Positions 44,182 through 56,492 of a stretch of 64,000 bases of DNA are shown here, in pieces. Source of the DNA: Neostapfia colusana (taxonomy: Eukaryota; Streptophyta; Magnoliopsida; Poales; Poaceae); the NCBI GenBank assembly GCA_030760725.1, contig JASWHV010000009.1, positions 88,276,780 through 88,340,779 on the forward strand, in the 5' to 3' direction. The translations under genes were made by a program, and so were the position numbers. How positions within the stretch are numbered: position 1 is the stretch's first letter; each line of letters starts with the position of its first letter. A model generated the notes under the pieces. The model searched no databases. It was given only the letters and a program-made list of their open reading frames with translations, and was not told where the DNA came from.

Positions 44182-47100
44182 TGTAACACCCCAAATTTTG
44201 ATTCAAAACCCTAAACCATGTTCAGAGGGGAATTTAAAAATTTTTGGACGTGTTGCATGTTTTGCAAAAATTCAAATTCAAACTGGAATTCAAATTAGAC
44301 TCAAAACAGAAAAGAAATGGAAAAAGAAAAAGAGAAAACGGGAAAAAAAACCGGCCAGTGGGCCGAAACCCGCCAGCCGGCCCAATTTCCCCGCGCCAGC
44401 CCGCAGCCGCGAGCCCGCGCTATCCCTCATAGACAGGTGGGACCCACCTGTCATCCCCAACCCCGCGACCCCGGACTCTCCCGCGCGTGCGCGATCTTAA
44501 CCGATCGAAATACCGCGTCCCTCAGCCCGAATGCTGGTCCCAGAAGAATCAAACTCGATCACAACTGACCCACCGCCCTCCCCCGGCTATAAAAACCCCA
44601 GCCCCGATTGGTTTTTCCCACGCGATCGCCTATTTTTACTCCGGTGAGCACCGAGAATTCTCCGGTGAATTCTAGCCGATCTGAGCTCGGAAACTCTGAT
44701 CTAACTCGCTGGTCTTGATCCACCGCCTCCGGGGAACCTTGCAGGTGCAGAAAACTCGGTGACTTGCGGTGTAAACACAGCGCCGACGAGCTTCGCCGTG
44801 GTTTTGCCTCGGACCTCGCCGCCGATCACTTTCCAGGACCCCCGAGCTCAAGAAAACCCCCGAGGTGAGATCCTTGACCTCCCCTCTACCGATCTATGCC
44901 ATAAGATCACAGTTCTAGGCAGAATTCTCGAGGATCCGAAACTTTCCAGCGAGATCGCCGCTTCCCGCCGCCGTGCGCCGCCGGCAGCGCCGCCCGCGCT
45001 CGATCAGAGCGACGTGGCCGCTTGTGCGCCGTTTATTTTAAATCGCACGGTAGGGTTTAAATCCCCGCGTACCGGTTCGATGTTATAATTTCAGCCGTCG
45101 GTTTAAAATCAGACGGTCCACGTCAGCCCCGCGTTATAAAGACTGGAATTCTTACGTGCTACCCCCTGGGGTTCTCGGGAAATAAGAGCTAGCCCCGGAA
45201 ACTTCTGATCTAGCCCGTGGAACTCCAGAAAATCATGTAAATTCATTTAAAAATCAGTTTTAGCCCCTGGATTTAATAGAAATTAGGAAAAACACCTCTG
45301 ATAAGTGTAGCTAGACCCCTGGAAATTATGAAAATAATATTATAGACCCTGTAATGAGGTGAGTTCATTATTTTAGCCCTGTTTAGTATTTAATTTAGAA
45401 AATTGAATATGTAACTAGTGTTTAAAAATTAAAAAGTGGGACAAACATAATTGTCAAAATTAATTAAAAACTTTCTCAGTACTTAGAAAACTTTGGAGTG
45501 AGATAAAAATATATTTTGGGCTGATATGAATCTGTTTCATTTATTATTCACATTATTTAGTATAGGGACACATTTTTAAGTAAAGAATAGCTATAGCAAA
45601 ATAGGGAAAATAATTATGAAATAGTTTACATCAGAGGCCAAGGTCAAAATATGTTACTAAATTATTTAGGACCAAAACCTATACTGTTTAGATGATGTGT
45701 ATTACTAATTTCATAATAAAATACACAATTATGCATAGGAATATAAATCTGAAAATATAGCAACTAGTAAATGATAAATGGAGTTTTTAAAATCCAAAGT
45801 GTTCAGTTTAGGGTTGATAGAAATTATGAAGGCACATATGGAGAAGAAAAATACTTTTCATACATACTTGGTAGTTTAGTATAAGGAATTTATTTAAAAC
45901 TGAAACACACATATATATATATATAGTATGTAAGTATAAATATGAACACCAAAGTAGGAATCATACACATATAAATAAAAGTGTATGCAAGCCACAGATC
46001 AACACACAAAGTAACCACAACACATATAATGGTGAATGAATTTCATAAATATGAATGTGTGGTTTGTATGAAGTGGAAGTGTGAACTATGTTTTATGGAT
46101 TGTTGTTTTTCTTTTGCTATGTGTGATGGTGTGATGTAGAACCTGCTCAAGAGCAAGTTAATCCTTTCCAAGACCAGGACTACCCATTTCAAGAGCAGCA
46201 AGAAGGAGGCAAGTGTCCTTGACCACTTTGATCCTATGCTAGGATGTGTAGATAGAATTATTTGCATTGTCAAGATTAAATATGAAACCCATGCTAGGAA
46301 GTTTCCCTAGAATTGCATTACCTTGTTTCCTTGTAGCTTGGGTTGGGATTTATTTTATCATGTCATTTATTATTATGCATATGCTTAGCCATGCTTAGAA
46401 TGGGATATTTGGGACATGAGATCATCAGTTTATATTACCATACTCTTGAATGAGACAATGTGAGTTATGTAGAGGTAGGGATCAAGGCAAGTTGAATGTT
46501 TTGGTTGTGTGCTGGGTGCACGAGACTTGGGTTTGTGTTTAGTACTTGCCTGGATCCTAAGGACCGGTTCATGAAGCATGTAACTTGGCTTTACAGTGCC
46601 AACCACATGCTGAGATGGGGCAGCTTGGCCAATTAATTAGGTGTATCCCCGGCGTAGTATGGGTGTGTTGGATGGTGCGGGGAGTAGGTGTCAGCTGGAC
46701 TACCATATGAACCGCAAGGCTCAAGAGGGGGCCACTACAGCGGGGTTGGAGCCTCTTGTATGCTGTTAGGGGTGAAACCTCAGTGGGCCCACGCTCGTCG
46801 GGAATCCCTTTGTAAAGGCTTCGTAGTGATCTCCTGGCTGCACACCTGGGAAGTGTGAATGTGGATCGTAGCCACTGGCATAATGGAGGTTCTTTTAGTC
46901 CACCCGGCAACGGGGGATGAAATCACTACATGTGGGTACAGTGGTACAAACTCTGCAGAGTCAAAACTGTCTTGACAGCCGTGCTCACGGTCAAGAGCGG
47001 CCTGGACTTATTCATGATTAGAGGATTGATGGTTTTGGAAGTTAAGCGGGGAGCTTAACATTGGAAATGATGTTATGGTTATTGGATTATGATGATGGGA

Positions 47101-47602
47101 TGGGAGATTGAGACCATTTCACCTGTGTAGTAATGTAGGTGCTTAATAAGCTAAGGTGATAGGTATTAATTGCGTAGTGCTTTAACCGTGAGTTCAACCT
47201 CTCCTTGTTCTAGCCATGCATGATATAATTTTTCCACACTTGCTGAGTACCATTGGTACTCAACCTTGCATATTTGTTGGTTTATATTGCTGCTCAGGTC
47301 AAGATAATGAGGTGGTGTATAATGACCAAGATTTTGGACCCGAGGAAGGTTTTTAGGTTCATGAAGACCCCCGGGCAACGCCTGTGATGGAGCCCTAAAG
47401 AATAATATTCCGCTGCTAGTTTATTTACTTGTGATGAAGCATTAGTGTCCATTGAGACATTTGCGATGTAAGACTTATTTATATTCGACACCTGGCTTGT
47501 AATAAATGATGCTTCACTATTTGTCATAACATGTATGAGAAAATGATCCTGGCATACATGTGATATTCACTTGGTTGTTCTTCGGAAAAACCGGGTGTGA
47601 CA
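44182..47602 (+). repeat. 3' LTR of element C, 3421 bp
   Basis: It starts TGTAACACCCC and ends GGGTGTGACA. It aligns over its length with 33176-36560 but with many substitutions and indels, including more than 20 bp extra near the start. A TATA box lies at 44588-44595. The difference from the 5' LTR is far greater than for element A. Confidence 0.92.
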
Positions 47603-48293
47603 CTGATATCGAAGAAGCCCCGGAGATTCTGGATTTATCCCTCTGGAGGAGAGTTTAGTCGACGCCTCTGGTCTGCATTAACACCGTTTTTATAAATGTT
47701 TTACTTTTTACACTTATTATAGATTGTGTGGAACTTGTATGCATTAGGTCTTTGATTGAAAACCCAATTGCATAGCCATGAAAACCAGGGAGTTTGAGTC
47801 TAGGTTATGAACCTCGAGTAGCCACTGCAATGCTCCAAATGGTATATGATTTGGTACAAGTCGAGTAGTTGGAACTACTCGCGAGGATAGTCTTAGGGGT
47901 ACACAACTCGGGTATTGAGATAGATCATGATCCACATGACTTGAAATTTGAGACCAAGCAGAGATTAGGAGCAGCAGGTCTTTGGAGGCCTGTGAGCCAT
48001 AGCTCTGCTTGTGTCGGTTGAGGACCGAGCAGTGTGCGGATCTGTTGAACAAGCTAGAACTGTACTGAAGACATACCAGCATTATGGGAACCGGGAAACC
48101 GATGTAATTCGGGTAGCTAGATATTGAAGCATTGCTTGTCGTCCAAAGGGGTTGGTTGAGAGCAGCAAGGTGTAAATCTGCTAGTGGGCACGTGGTTGCT
48201 CCTCGTAGGGTCCTCCTGCTTGGGACGATAGGACCGGTTCAACACTTGGCTAACGGGTGAAAGGTTGTCTCGTACGACGTCCAGGATGGTTGC
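47603..48293 (+). repeat. Fragment F of an A-type chromovirus LTR
   Basis: It matches the middle of the element A LTR (around 1400-2080) in direct orientation, for example GTGTCGGTTGAGGACCGA and GGGTGAAAGGTTGTC. It is cut by element C on the left and by the minus-strand D LTR on the right. Confidence 0.8.
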
Positions 48294-48563
48294 TGTCGCG
48301 GCCCGTATAGGGTCCGCGCTCCAGGAATCACACTGGGTGGTGCCGTGCGATGCGACACCCAACAGCATGCACAAAATGACGGTAAAACATAGGAAATGCT
48401 TTATTTCTCAACATAAACCCTTTTACAACATAATGTACAACGCAGCGGAAAATAAAATCTGGACATCTACTCACTCTCGACCCCTAACTAAACCGAAGAG
48501 AAGTCGTTCAGCCCGTGAACGCTTCCTACTAGCTTCACCAAAGTAAGGCAGCGGCTAGGTTTC
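48294..48563 (-). repeat. End fragment of the element D 3' LTR
   Basis: It matches 62874-63150 closely (AGGAATCGCAC/AGGAATCACAC, the CAGCGGAAAATAAAA block, CTACTAGCTTCACCAAAG) in the same minus orientation. It stops where LTR E begins. It shows that D once had a 3' LTR here. Confidence 0.8.
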
Positions 48564-51500
48564 TGTGGGGACCCCGCCCCGACAGTCTAGGAATCGCATT
48601 GGGTGATGCCGTGCGATGCGGCACCCAACAGCACACATCCAAAAAACACACATACACAACAATATATGTCTTTAATACATATTATTGTCACATTTTTACA
48701 AAAAATGTACAAGTGTACATTGCAGCGGAAGATAAGAATACACTCACGGACTATAGCCTACACTAGGCAAAATGAAGCCATCCTGCCCGCGGATGCTTCA
48801 CACTAGCACCACATCAAACCAGTGGCGTGCAGGGTTCCAAGCGAGACTCACACCCCTCATTGGGTTCTGTCCCGCTCGGCTCTCCCTTCCTCCCTAACAT
48901 TTCCTTGTGCAAAGTTACCTGCAAAACAATGGATCAACAAACCGTGAGCTTATACTCAGCAAGACTTAACCGGAAACCTACACATGGAACCCTAAATGCT
49001 GGAAATAGAGGGCTGAATAGAGAATTTTGCATAAAAGATGAACTTGAGCTAACAGAGAGTCCTTACTTCCAGTTTTAAGCATCTTTTATAATCCTCCCAC
49101 AATTTACATCGAGACTACACAATGAAAAAATAAACTTTAAATCTCGATGCCACTTGCCCGAGAAGAACGTAAATTTAGTGAGCTACCCTAGACCCATACA
49201 TACCTTGCGCCATCAACGCTGAGACTCCACAATCAAACAAGAAACGCTTTGTCTCGATGCTACTAGCCCGAGGTAGAAAGTAAACTTAGTGAAGGTGTTG
49301 ATTATCCCTCATCTCCAATATGAGGATTACTCACGAAGCATATTAACTTTTCCCCAGTTTCTTACTACGTCACGACTCAGTGTACAAGTATGCTCACTAC
49401 CGCGAGTGACGGTGACTCGAATCAAAAACACCCGGCTGACACGACACATACGCCCGTCCAAGACCGGTGATCAACCAATCCCCTCAACATCGTATGTGGC
49501 AACCTTTCACATGACACCCAAATATCGAACGGGTCCCACCGACTTGGAGTAAGTCTCACAATGGCAAACCCTCATAGAGCCGACTTCTCTCTCCTTTCAG
49601 CATCTGCATAAGACGGTGGGGATTGCCTCGACACCAAGGTTAACAAGTTACATCGGTTTCCTGGTGTGGCGGACCGGGATCTGCTCATCCATGATCGCAG
49701 AGGGTGGTGCCGCGCGATGCGACACCCGACAGCACACATCACAAGGATACATTGTATTACATGGGAAAAGCAACTGAAACTGTACAAACAGGTACAACCT
49801 TCAGTTACAAACTATTGTCTTTATTACACAGTGGAAGTTTTTTTTATACAACTCACGCCCCCCTATCTAGCAAAAGTCGGTTGCCCAGCCCTAGGGCAAC
49901 CCACACTAGCTGCACTCCTCAGCTCAGCGCGGCGTGTACGGCTCCCACTCAGCCGTGGTCCCCGACGGAGGGTAACCCTCGCCGGTGGACTCGTAACCTG
50001 AGTCCATGGGTGGCTCCTCACCTGAAAACACTTAAGCAGCAACCATGAGCACGATGGCTCAACAAGACTTAACCGACTCACCTAGGCATGAAACTCTACA
50101 TGAGGTGTACAATGAACATAGGATAGTAACCTTGCAGCAAATGGACACACCTACAAGTTCATCCTTAATTCATCTTTTAGCAACAAGTTAACAGTTCGGA
50201 AATCTGAAATTTAGTAAGCAATATTTGGTGGCACACATGTAGCAATACAATTATATCATAACAGCAATATTGAATCATCACATTTCATATATTAGCCTAT
50301 GTCATGACTCATGACCAAGTGGTACTCTTCACTGCGAGGGACGGCGAATCGACTCGACATACACCTGCAGGGAGACCCAAAGAGCACGTCACGTACGCCC
50401 ACTCGTGGAGCTGCACAGCACGCTCACTCGATGCCGTACAGGACAACCTTTCACCCAACAGCCCAAACTTTGAACCGGTCGTACCGAAATGAGCAGGAGG
50501 TTCCCTACACGGAGCATCTCTCTATGCCCGTTAGCAGATTTCCACCTTGCTGCCCTCAGCCTACACCTATAAATTGGTGCGTTATGCCTCGACGCCCGGA
50601 CGTTTAGTTTACATCGGTTTATCGGGGCCCATATATCCGATATGCCTTCGGTACGTTCAAACTTGATAAGCGTGGGCCGCACATGGATCGGTTCTCAATC
50701 AACACGGACAGGGCTGCGCACACAAGACTCCCTCTTGCTGCGCCCTAGCCCCTGCCAAGTTTCATTTTTATTACTACAGTGATCTCACATCACTCGAACC
50801 AATCCTATGTGTCCCAAGCCTAACTCGTGAGTAGATTCCAACTACTTGACTTGTACCGAAGTCCTAAGAATCATTAAGCATAGCCTGTCTATTTGAGGCC
50901 CTAGACACTACCCTCACTCTTGGGGGAAAAATTTTTGTTATGCAGTTGGGTTTTCATCCATCCTACACCTAATGCACATACATACTTCACACTACGTATG
51001 TAAACAAAGTGAAGCTTTATAAACGGCTTAATGCAAACTGGGGCTTGCCTTGTTGCTGCTGGTCAGTGGTTAGGTCTTCTTCCGGAAGGAGGAAGTCGAG
51101 CACTTCCGGAGTCTCCTCGCCTTCAGCGACTACACGTTAATGAATATGCACATAAGTTTGCTTGTACAGATTCTGCTACAAGTTCTAATAACTAGTTTTT
51201 AAAAACTGGAACTCTGTTTAAGAATTTATAATGATTTGGGTTTGGACCTAAGCACCTGATCAAGTGCTAAATGGTTTTCCCCCTCTTCTATATTTATCAC
51301 CTCAAGTGGTTAAACAGAACAGGGGTGATCCAGAGCTCCAATGGAGCTGAGAATTTTCATGTGAGTTCCTTGTCACAAGAAAACCCTCTGGACCAAAGAT
51401 TAGCACTTTTCGTTGAGTGGTTTGTTCTGAATAATTTTCTAAGCAATTAAGCAAAGAAGAATTAATTCTGGGATAACACCCATGTTCATGCCAAACTTAG

Positions 51501-54500
51501 TGAACTACAATTTTAATTATAGCTCATAGAGTTTGCATGAATTTTCCTAGCATTTTTGGAGCTAAGATTTGCCCAAAACTGAATTTTCAAGTTTTGGAAA
51601 TTCTCTGAAAATGTTTCCGTATTTAAGTGAATACAGCATCTTCAAATCTGAATTGCCCTGACCAAATCAACTTCAAATGATCTGAAACTTTTACAGGAGT
51701 TCACTAAAATCCCGGAGAATGTTCTGGCAAAATTTGGGGATTTTTGGATTAACCAAACTCCCTCTAAAATTCTATTGCTGAAAAGCTTTAAGGAATTTTC
51801 CAGATTTAAATAATAAGTTTCATACAAATTGGTTTGCATAATTGGATACAGCTATTCAAGATGAATCCAACCCAATTTGAATCACTAAATTTGGAACGTC
51901 TTAGCAAAAGTTATGTGGTTCTAAAGTTTGGGGAAATTCTGGAATTTGAATTAACCGGGAAAAGTTCAAATCCCTGACAGCGGGTCCGGCCCACACGTGT
52001 CACCCCTTCGGGTACACCACACGGGGCCACAGGACTGTTCTCTGCATTGTCACAGATGATCCGGTGCAACAGAAGATCCCCACACTATTTACTGAGCGAC
52101 TGAAGAGCGGGCCCGGCCAACTCGTCTTCCTCCTCGCGCTTCCGCGCCCGCGCGCCGCCGGCCTCGCCGGAGCCGCGCTGATTTTTGCCGTCTGGTCAGA
52201 TCCCACGGCCTCCCTCGCCGTTAGGGACTAAAATCGTGCGCTGAACACGATGGCACCATCTCCCCTGGCCGGCGGTGACCCTATCCTAGCCGGCGACGAT
52301 GCAGCGGCTCGGGATCACTTCGGCTACGTCACCCGACTGTTCTAGCCTGCCAAAACCTCGGTGAGGGGGCTCTACGGCACCGGGGGATCCCAGAGAACGT
52401 CGACATGGTCATGCAAAGGCTCAGGGAAGGCTCTAACCTAGCTGTCACCGTGAGCCCGATCCCCCCGCCATAATTGTCGTAACAAAACCTAGAAATACTC
52501 AGCCTACGTGCGGTTTCAAGCTAGGGATGTGAAGGGCTAATGATCGTCGACGAGTGGTGGTCCTGTGTGCAAGATTTCACGACCTAAGAACAAGGGTGGA
52601 GGTTGAATTTGAGTTTACCGTGCCGGGAGGTCAGTTCGTGCCCGCCGACGAACTTCCTTCAAATTCGCGCTCGGTAGATCACGTCACGGCTTGAGCTCCG
52701 GATATGAGCACCGCCGGTTCCTAGCGCGTCCGAGGCCACTCTTTCCCAGCCGTGAAATACCCTCTGCCAAGCTACCCACGCGCGCACCTCCCCTTGGTTC
52801 TCTTCGGCCACCGCGAAAAATACAGTTTCTCGGCTTGTGGTGGCTCAGCTCGACTGGAAATGGTGCGTGTGGATCGTGAGATGTCCCGTGGTGCTGTTTA
52901 GGTGAGTTGCCAAGGCTTGCCCGCAAGATGAAATCGCTGCCGAGCGGTTGACCACAGCGGCTGCTCCTCGGTGTTCTAGCATGCGAGAGGGCGGGGGCTG
53001 GGGGTCTTCTCGGTGCTGTGGCGAGACGGGGCACGGCTGAGAGTTAATACTCCCCACGAGGAGCTCGCCAGCGTGAAGAAACCGACCACGGGAGTCTCTG
53101 CGGTGGGTGTCTCGGTGGCGCTCGTGGAGTCCTCGGCCCTGCTCGAGTAGAAAACTTCACCCCGAAGGCTGCTGATCTTTATGCAATTTTTAACGTCCAC
53201 AATGTCATGTGGGTCCCACCAGGCAGCCTCTCCTCCTCCCACAAAAGATCTCCAAAACTTGGCAAGTGATCAATTCAAATGTTTGGAGTCTAAAACTGAG
53301 CTACATTTGGATAGTTGGACAAATTTCCCCCAAATTCAAATGTGTAGGTGAATTCTTTGCATATTTGAAGCCTTTTTCAAAAAAAATTGGTAGCAAACCT
53401 TCTCAAAATTTACTGAAACTTTGCCTAACCACTAATTTGGACCTAAGGAATCCAAATATGCAATTTGCTTCTTGTGTTAGCTGCTGCAACCAAGAATTTG
53501 AGTACAACAGTTTTGAGTCACCATTATGTCCTCCCCTCATTTGAATTTTGAGTTGGATATTTAGTTCAAATTCTAATTTTCAAACCCTCCCATTGCACTT
53601 GAGTACTTCAACTCGGTGGTCTTAATCCAACTAGGGTCCAAACATGCAAATGACTCTAAGTTGGTTTTAGAACAACCTCACATGTGTTATCATATGTGTC
53701 GAAGTTTGAACCAATCCCCTTTTGAGGGAGGTTACTTGCTCTTCACAATTCTTCACAAGATATTCACCACAAAAACTGTGGTGTTGTGAGGTGATGAAAA
53801 GTTTTTGCAAGTCCATTTTCTTAGGCTTTTACACCTGGGTCCAATATAGCCAGTATTTATCCGGTACACAACTCAAACATGTCCAGCGGGGCCGCACACG
53901 AGAATGGGTCTTAATCGACTCAGATAGAGATTAGGTTCACAGGACCATGTCCTTGAGACTTCCATCCATACTGTCCGGTATCAATTCCCAATTAAGAGGA
54001 TCAATTCGCAACTCTTCCGATTGATCCCCCTTAATCCCGGTTCACAAGTAGGAAACAGCCTACTCGAGTTATGCCTCTTTTAATCCACTTTCCTTAACTT
54101 GATAACATAAGTTATAATTATGTAAAAACCTACTCTAAATCAAACTCCGGGGATTTATTGGGTCATGCATGTGGAGTGCCATACAAACTAGACTTAGTGC
54201 AATAATCAAAATGCTAGACATTATAAAGTGAATACAAATAGAAACCTGTAAATTTTGATGCAAACCGGGGCTTGCCTTAGTGTTTATCCCGACTAAAGTT
54301 TCTGTCAATAGGAGCAAGTCAGCGGCCTCCGAAATCTTCACATGATGTATCGCTATTGAAATTATCAATTAAAGAAATGCGTCCAATATATAATAATGTG
54401 CTATATCAAACTACAGAAGCAAAACCTAAGAAGACAGAGGAATCTATGGTTGAAATTTTTACAGAGGCTTTTTAAACTCATGATAGGAGTACGGTAAAAT

Positions 54501-56431
54501 TTTCAGAAACTTTTAAGGAAGGTTATGGCCACAAAAATTCTTGGCCGATTTAAGCTTCAATGGTTTATAAGAATTTAATTAGCGGTGATCACATTGAATA
54601 ATTTGATATCCTAATAGGTCTCGATCTAGGGTTTCCAGAAAAATTGTTCCAAAATTTTCTAAGCTTTTAGCTGGTATGAATGGCTTGGTGAAGTATAATT
54701 CTATTTTCTGGAATTTGTTTCTGTGATTTTCAGCCCATTTAATTACACCTGAGAAAACCTACTGATTAAGCCCTCTTAAACATCTCCAAAAATCCTAAGA
54801 TTTTTACTGGAGCTCAGGAACTATGAGATATTTTCTGCCCAAAATTGGGAATGTTTCATGAAGAATTGTTCCTGGAATTAATCCCTATAGGATTTACTAA
54901 AAACAATTCAACAGACATTCCTGGGCATTTTCATAGCAAGCAATTTGGTTCTCTGCAAAGTAATATTCCTAAGGGTTCCAGCAAAAATTTTCTCACTATT
55001 TTTGGAGCTTCCTACCAAAAGTGAGAGGCTCTCAAAGTTGCAACATTTTCTGGAATTACTTTACACAGAGAAATTCAGCTGCCGGCTGACAGTGGGGCCC
55101 ACTGTCAGACTCTTCTTATTCGCGGCGCCGGCACAGAGGGGTGGCGCGCCCAGTTCTACGCTGTTTGTCCACCATTTTCGACGAGGTTTCTCTCCACACG
55201 ACCCTTGGCACGTGGCCCAGCTGCCGGGCAAGGTCTCAGCGCATGAAAACCGCCGGAAACGGATCGACACCGACGGCGGCGCTCGGTGGCACAGCATCGA
55301 CGTCTTCCGGCGTGTCCCTTGCCTCTTCCGACGAGATGAGTTGCCATACAGCACCACTAAGACGTGTAGAACATGTATCCATATGCTACTCGAGCAGAAA
55401 ACTGCGGCGACCTAGCTGTCACCGTGGACCGGCGCATTTTTGGCCGAAGGCAGTGAATTCCCATCGCCCAGGGCATGTGATGGCCGGTTTTCTTCGGGTT
55501 TCAGTGTGGGAGGGTGCTATGGTAGCTAGTTGCTGTGGCTTGAATTGTATAAGCACTGATCAAGTGGTTTGGAGGAATTTCAAGAAATTGCTAGCGTCGG
55601 TTCAACACGTCCGCCGGTGCAAAAATCCAAATTACGGCTAGCCGGCGGTGGAAAGCAGCCATGGGGGTCCGGAAAAAACGATCTAGACGACTGAGCTAAC
55701 CTTCGTGGGTGTTTCTTCGGACCGGAGAAGCGTGGAAGGGGCCGGTCGACGATGATCAGTGAGAGCGCTTCGTTGCTCTGTTTTGCGGAGAACGAAACGG
55801 GCAGCACCAATCGTAGAAGGATGGGGTGATCTGAGACACGTCAATGATGTCGGGTATCAATGGGCACAGCTGTTTGCTGGCTCAACCGGGCTTCACCACG
55901 GCCAGGAGCAAAACGGGGATGAGCAGTCGAGAGCGGGCGCCGAGCGTGTTTCTCTCGGATGAGTGCGCGAGAAAGGCTGGTCTGTGCGTTGGAGTAGCTA
56001 AGCAGGGAAAAAGTCACTTGAGCTGTTCCTCTCTGATGTTTATCGAGCAAAAGGCAGGGTACTGAGCTTTCTTCGGAAGCAAGGCATCCATGCAGCTCGG
56101 TGGAGCTCTTTCCTCCTCGGTGTCACTCTCACATAGAAGGAAAAACTGCCTTGTGTCTCTGTTTCACTGACCTGTGGGTCCTACCGAGGTCTCCCCCCAC
56201 ATAACAGTAGCTCCAAACTCGAATATTCAAAGATTTCAGCAAATTCCATAAGTTCAATTTGTAATTCGTGGACTAACTCTCTCTTGTGCTAAAATTTGAA
56301 CTGTTGTGGTTTAAGTCCCTTATCGCATGTAGCCTTTTTTAAAATTTGAAACCTAATTCCCATAGAATTCGACCCTGCGGATTTAAATTCTACTAAAGAT
56401 CTATGCATGCTGACATTTGGGGCTTTTAGAA
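48564..56431 (-). repeat. 3' LTR of element E, minus strand, interrupted by solo LTR I
   Basis: On the plus strand it begins TGTGGGGACCCC and ends GGGGCTTTTAGA next to the polypurine tract of the minus-strand pol; the terminal TG appears mutated. Without the insertion it is about 3.7 kb. It lies in the D LTR; GTTTC at 48559-48563 would be the left duplication. The LTR end differs from that of D (62874), so E and D are different elements. Confidence 0.75.
49665..53833 (-). mobile_element. Solo LTR I (4169 bp), A-type, with perfect duplication CCTGG
   Basis: On the plus strand it starts TGTGGCGGACCGGG and ends GGCTTTTACA, the reverse of the element A LTR termini. CCTGG occurs at 49660-49664 and 53834-53838, and the flanks join to a sequence resembling the LTR at 63835-63880. 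It is the closest relative of the element A LTR in the window, though clearly diverged. No internal region is present. Confidence 0.95.
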
Positions 56432-56447
56432 TCCTTCCCCCTTAAAA
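56432..56447 (-). other. Polypurine tract of element E
   Basis: CTTTTAAGGGGGAAGG on the minus strand, next to the E LTR start and after the end of pol, like the tract of element A. Confidence 0.75.
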
Positions 56448-56492
56448 GAATCTCATCCCGAGATAAGTAACAGAACGAGAAGGAGAAGAATG

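Larger units (their letters stand above)
33176..47602 (+). mobile_element. Element C: decayed, probably chimeric Tekay-like chromovirus with accessory ORF1
   Basis: The order is 5' LTR (3385 bp), primer-binding site, ORF1, partial gag, solo copia LTR, second gag copy, protease to integrase with a chromodomain-like tail, polypurine tract, 3' LTR (3421 bp). The bases next to the LTRs differ (TAAAA at 33171-33175, CTGAT at 47603-47607) and lie in different host elements. The two LTRs differ clearly from each other. A gag segment is duplicated around the inserted LTR. All fit a fusion of two related elements. At least two frameshifts and one stop break the polyprotein. Confidence 0.88.

Noticed and set aside
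54945..55641. Open frames of 156 and 166 codons as host genes
   Set aside because: They lie in the LTR of element E, are in conflicting frames and show no recognisable domain; the matching region of other A-type LTRs is non-coding.
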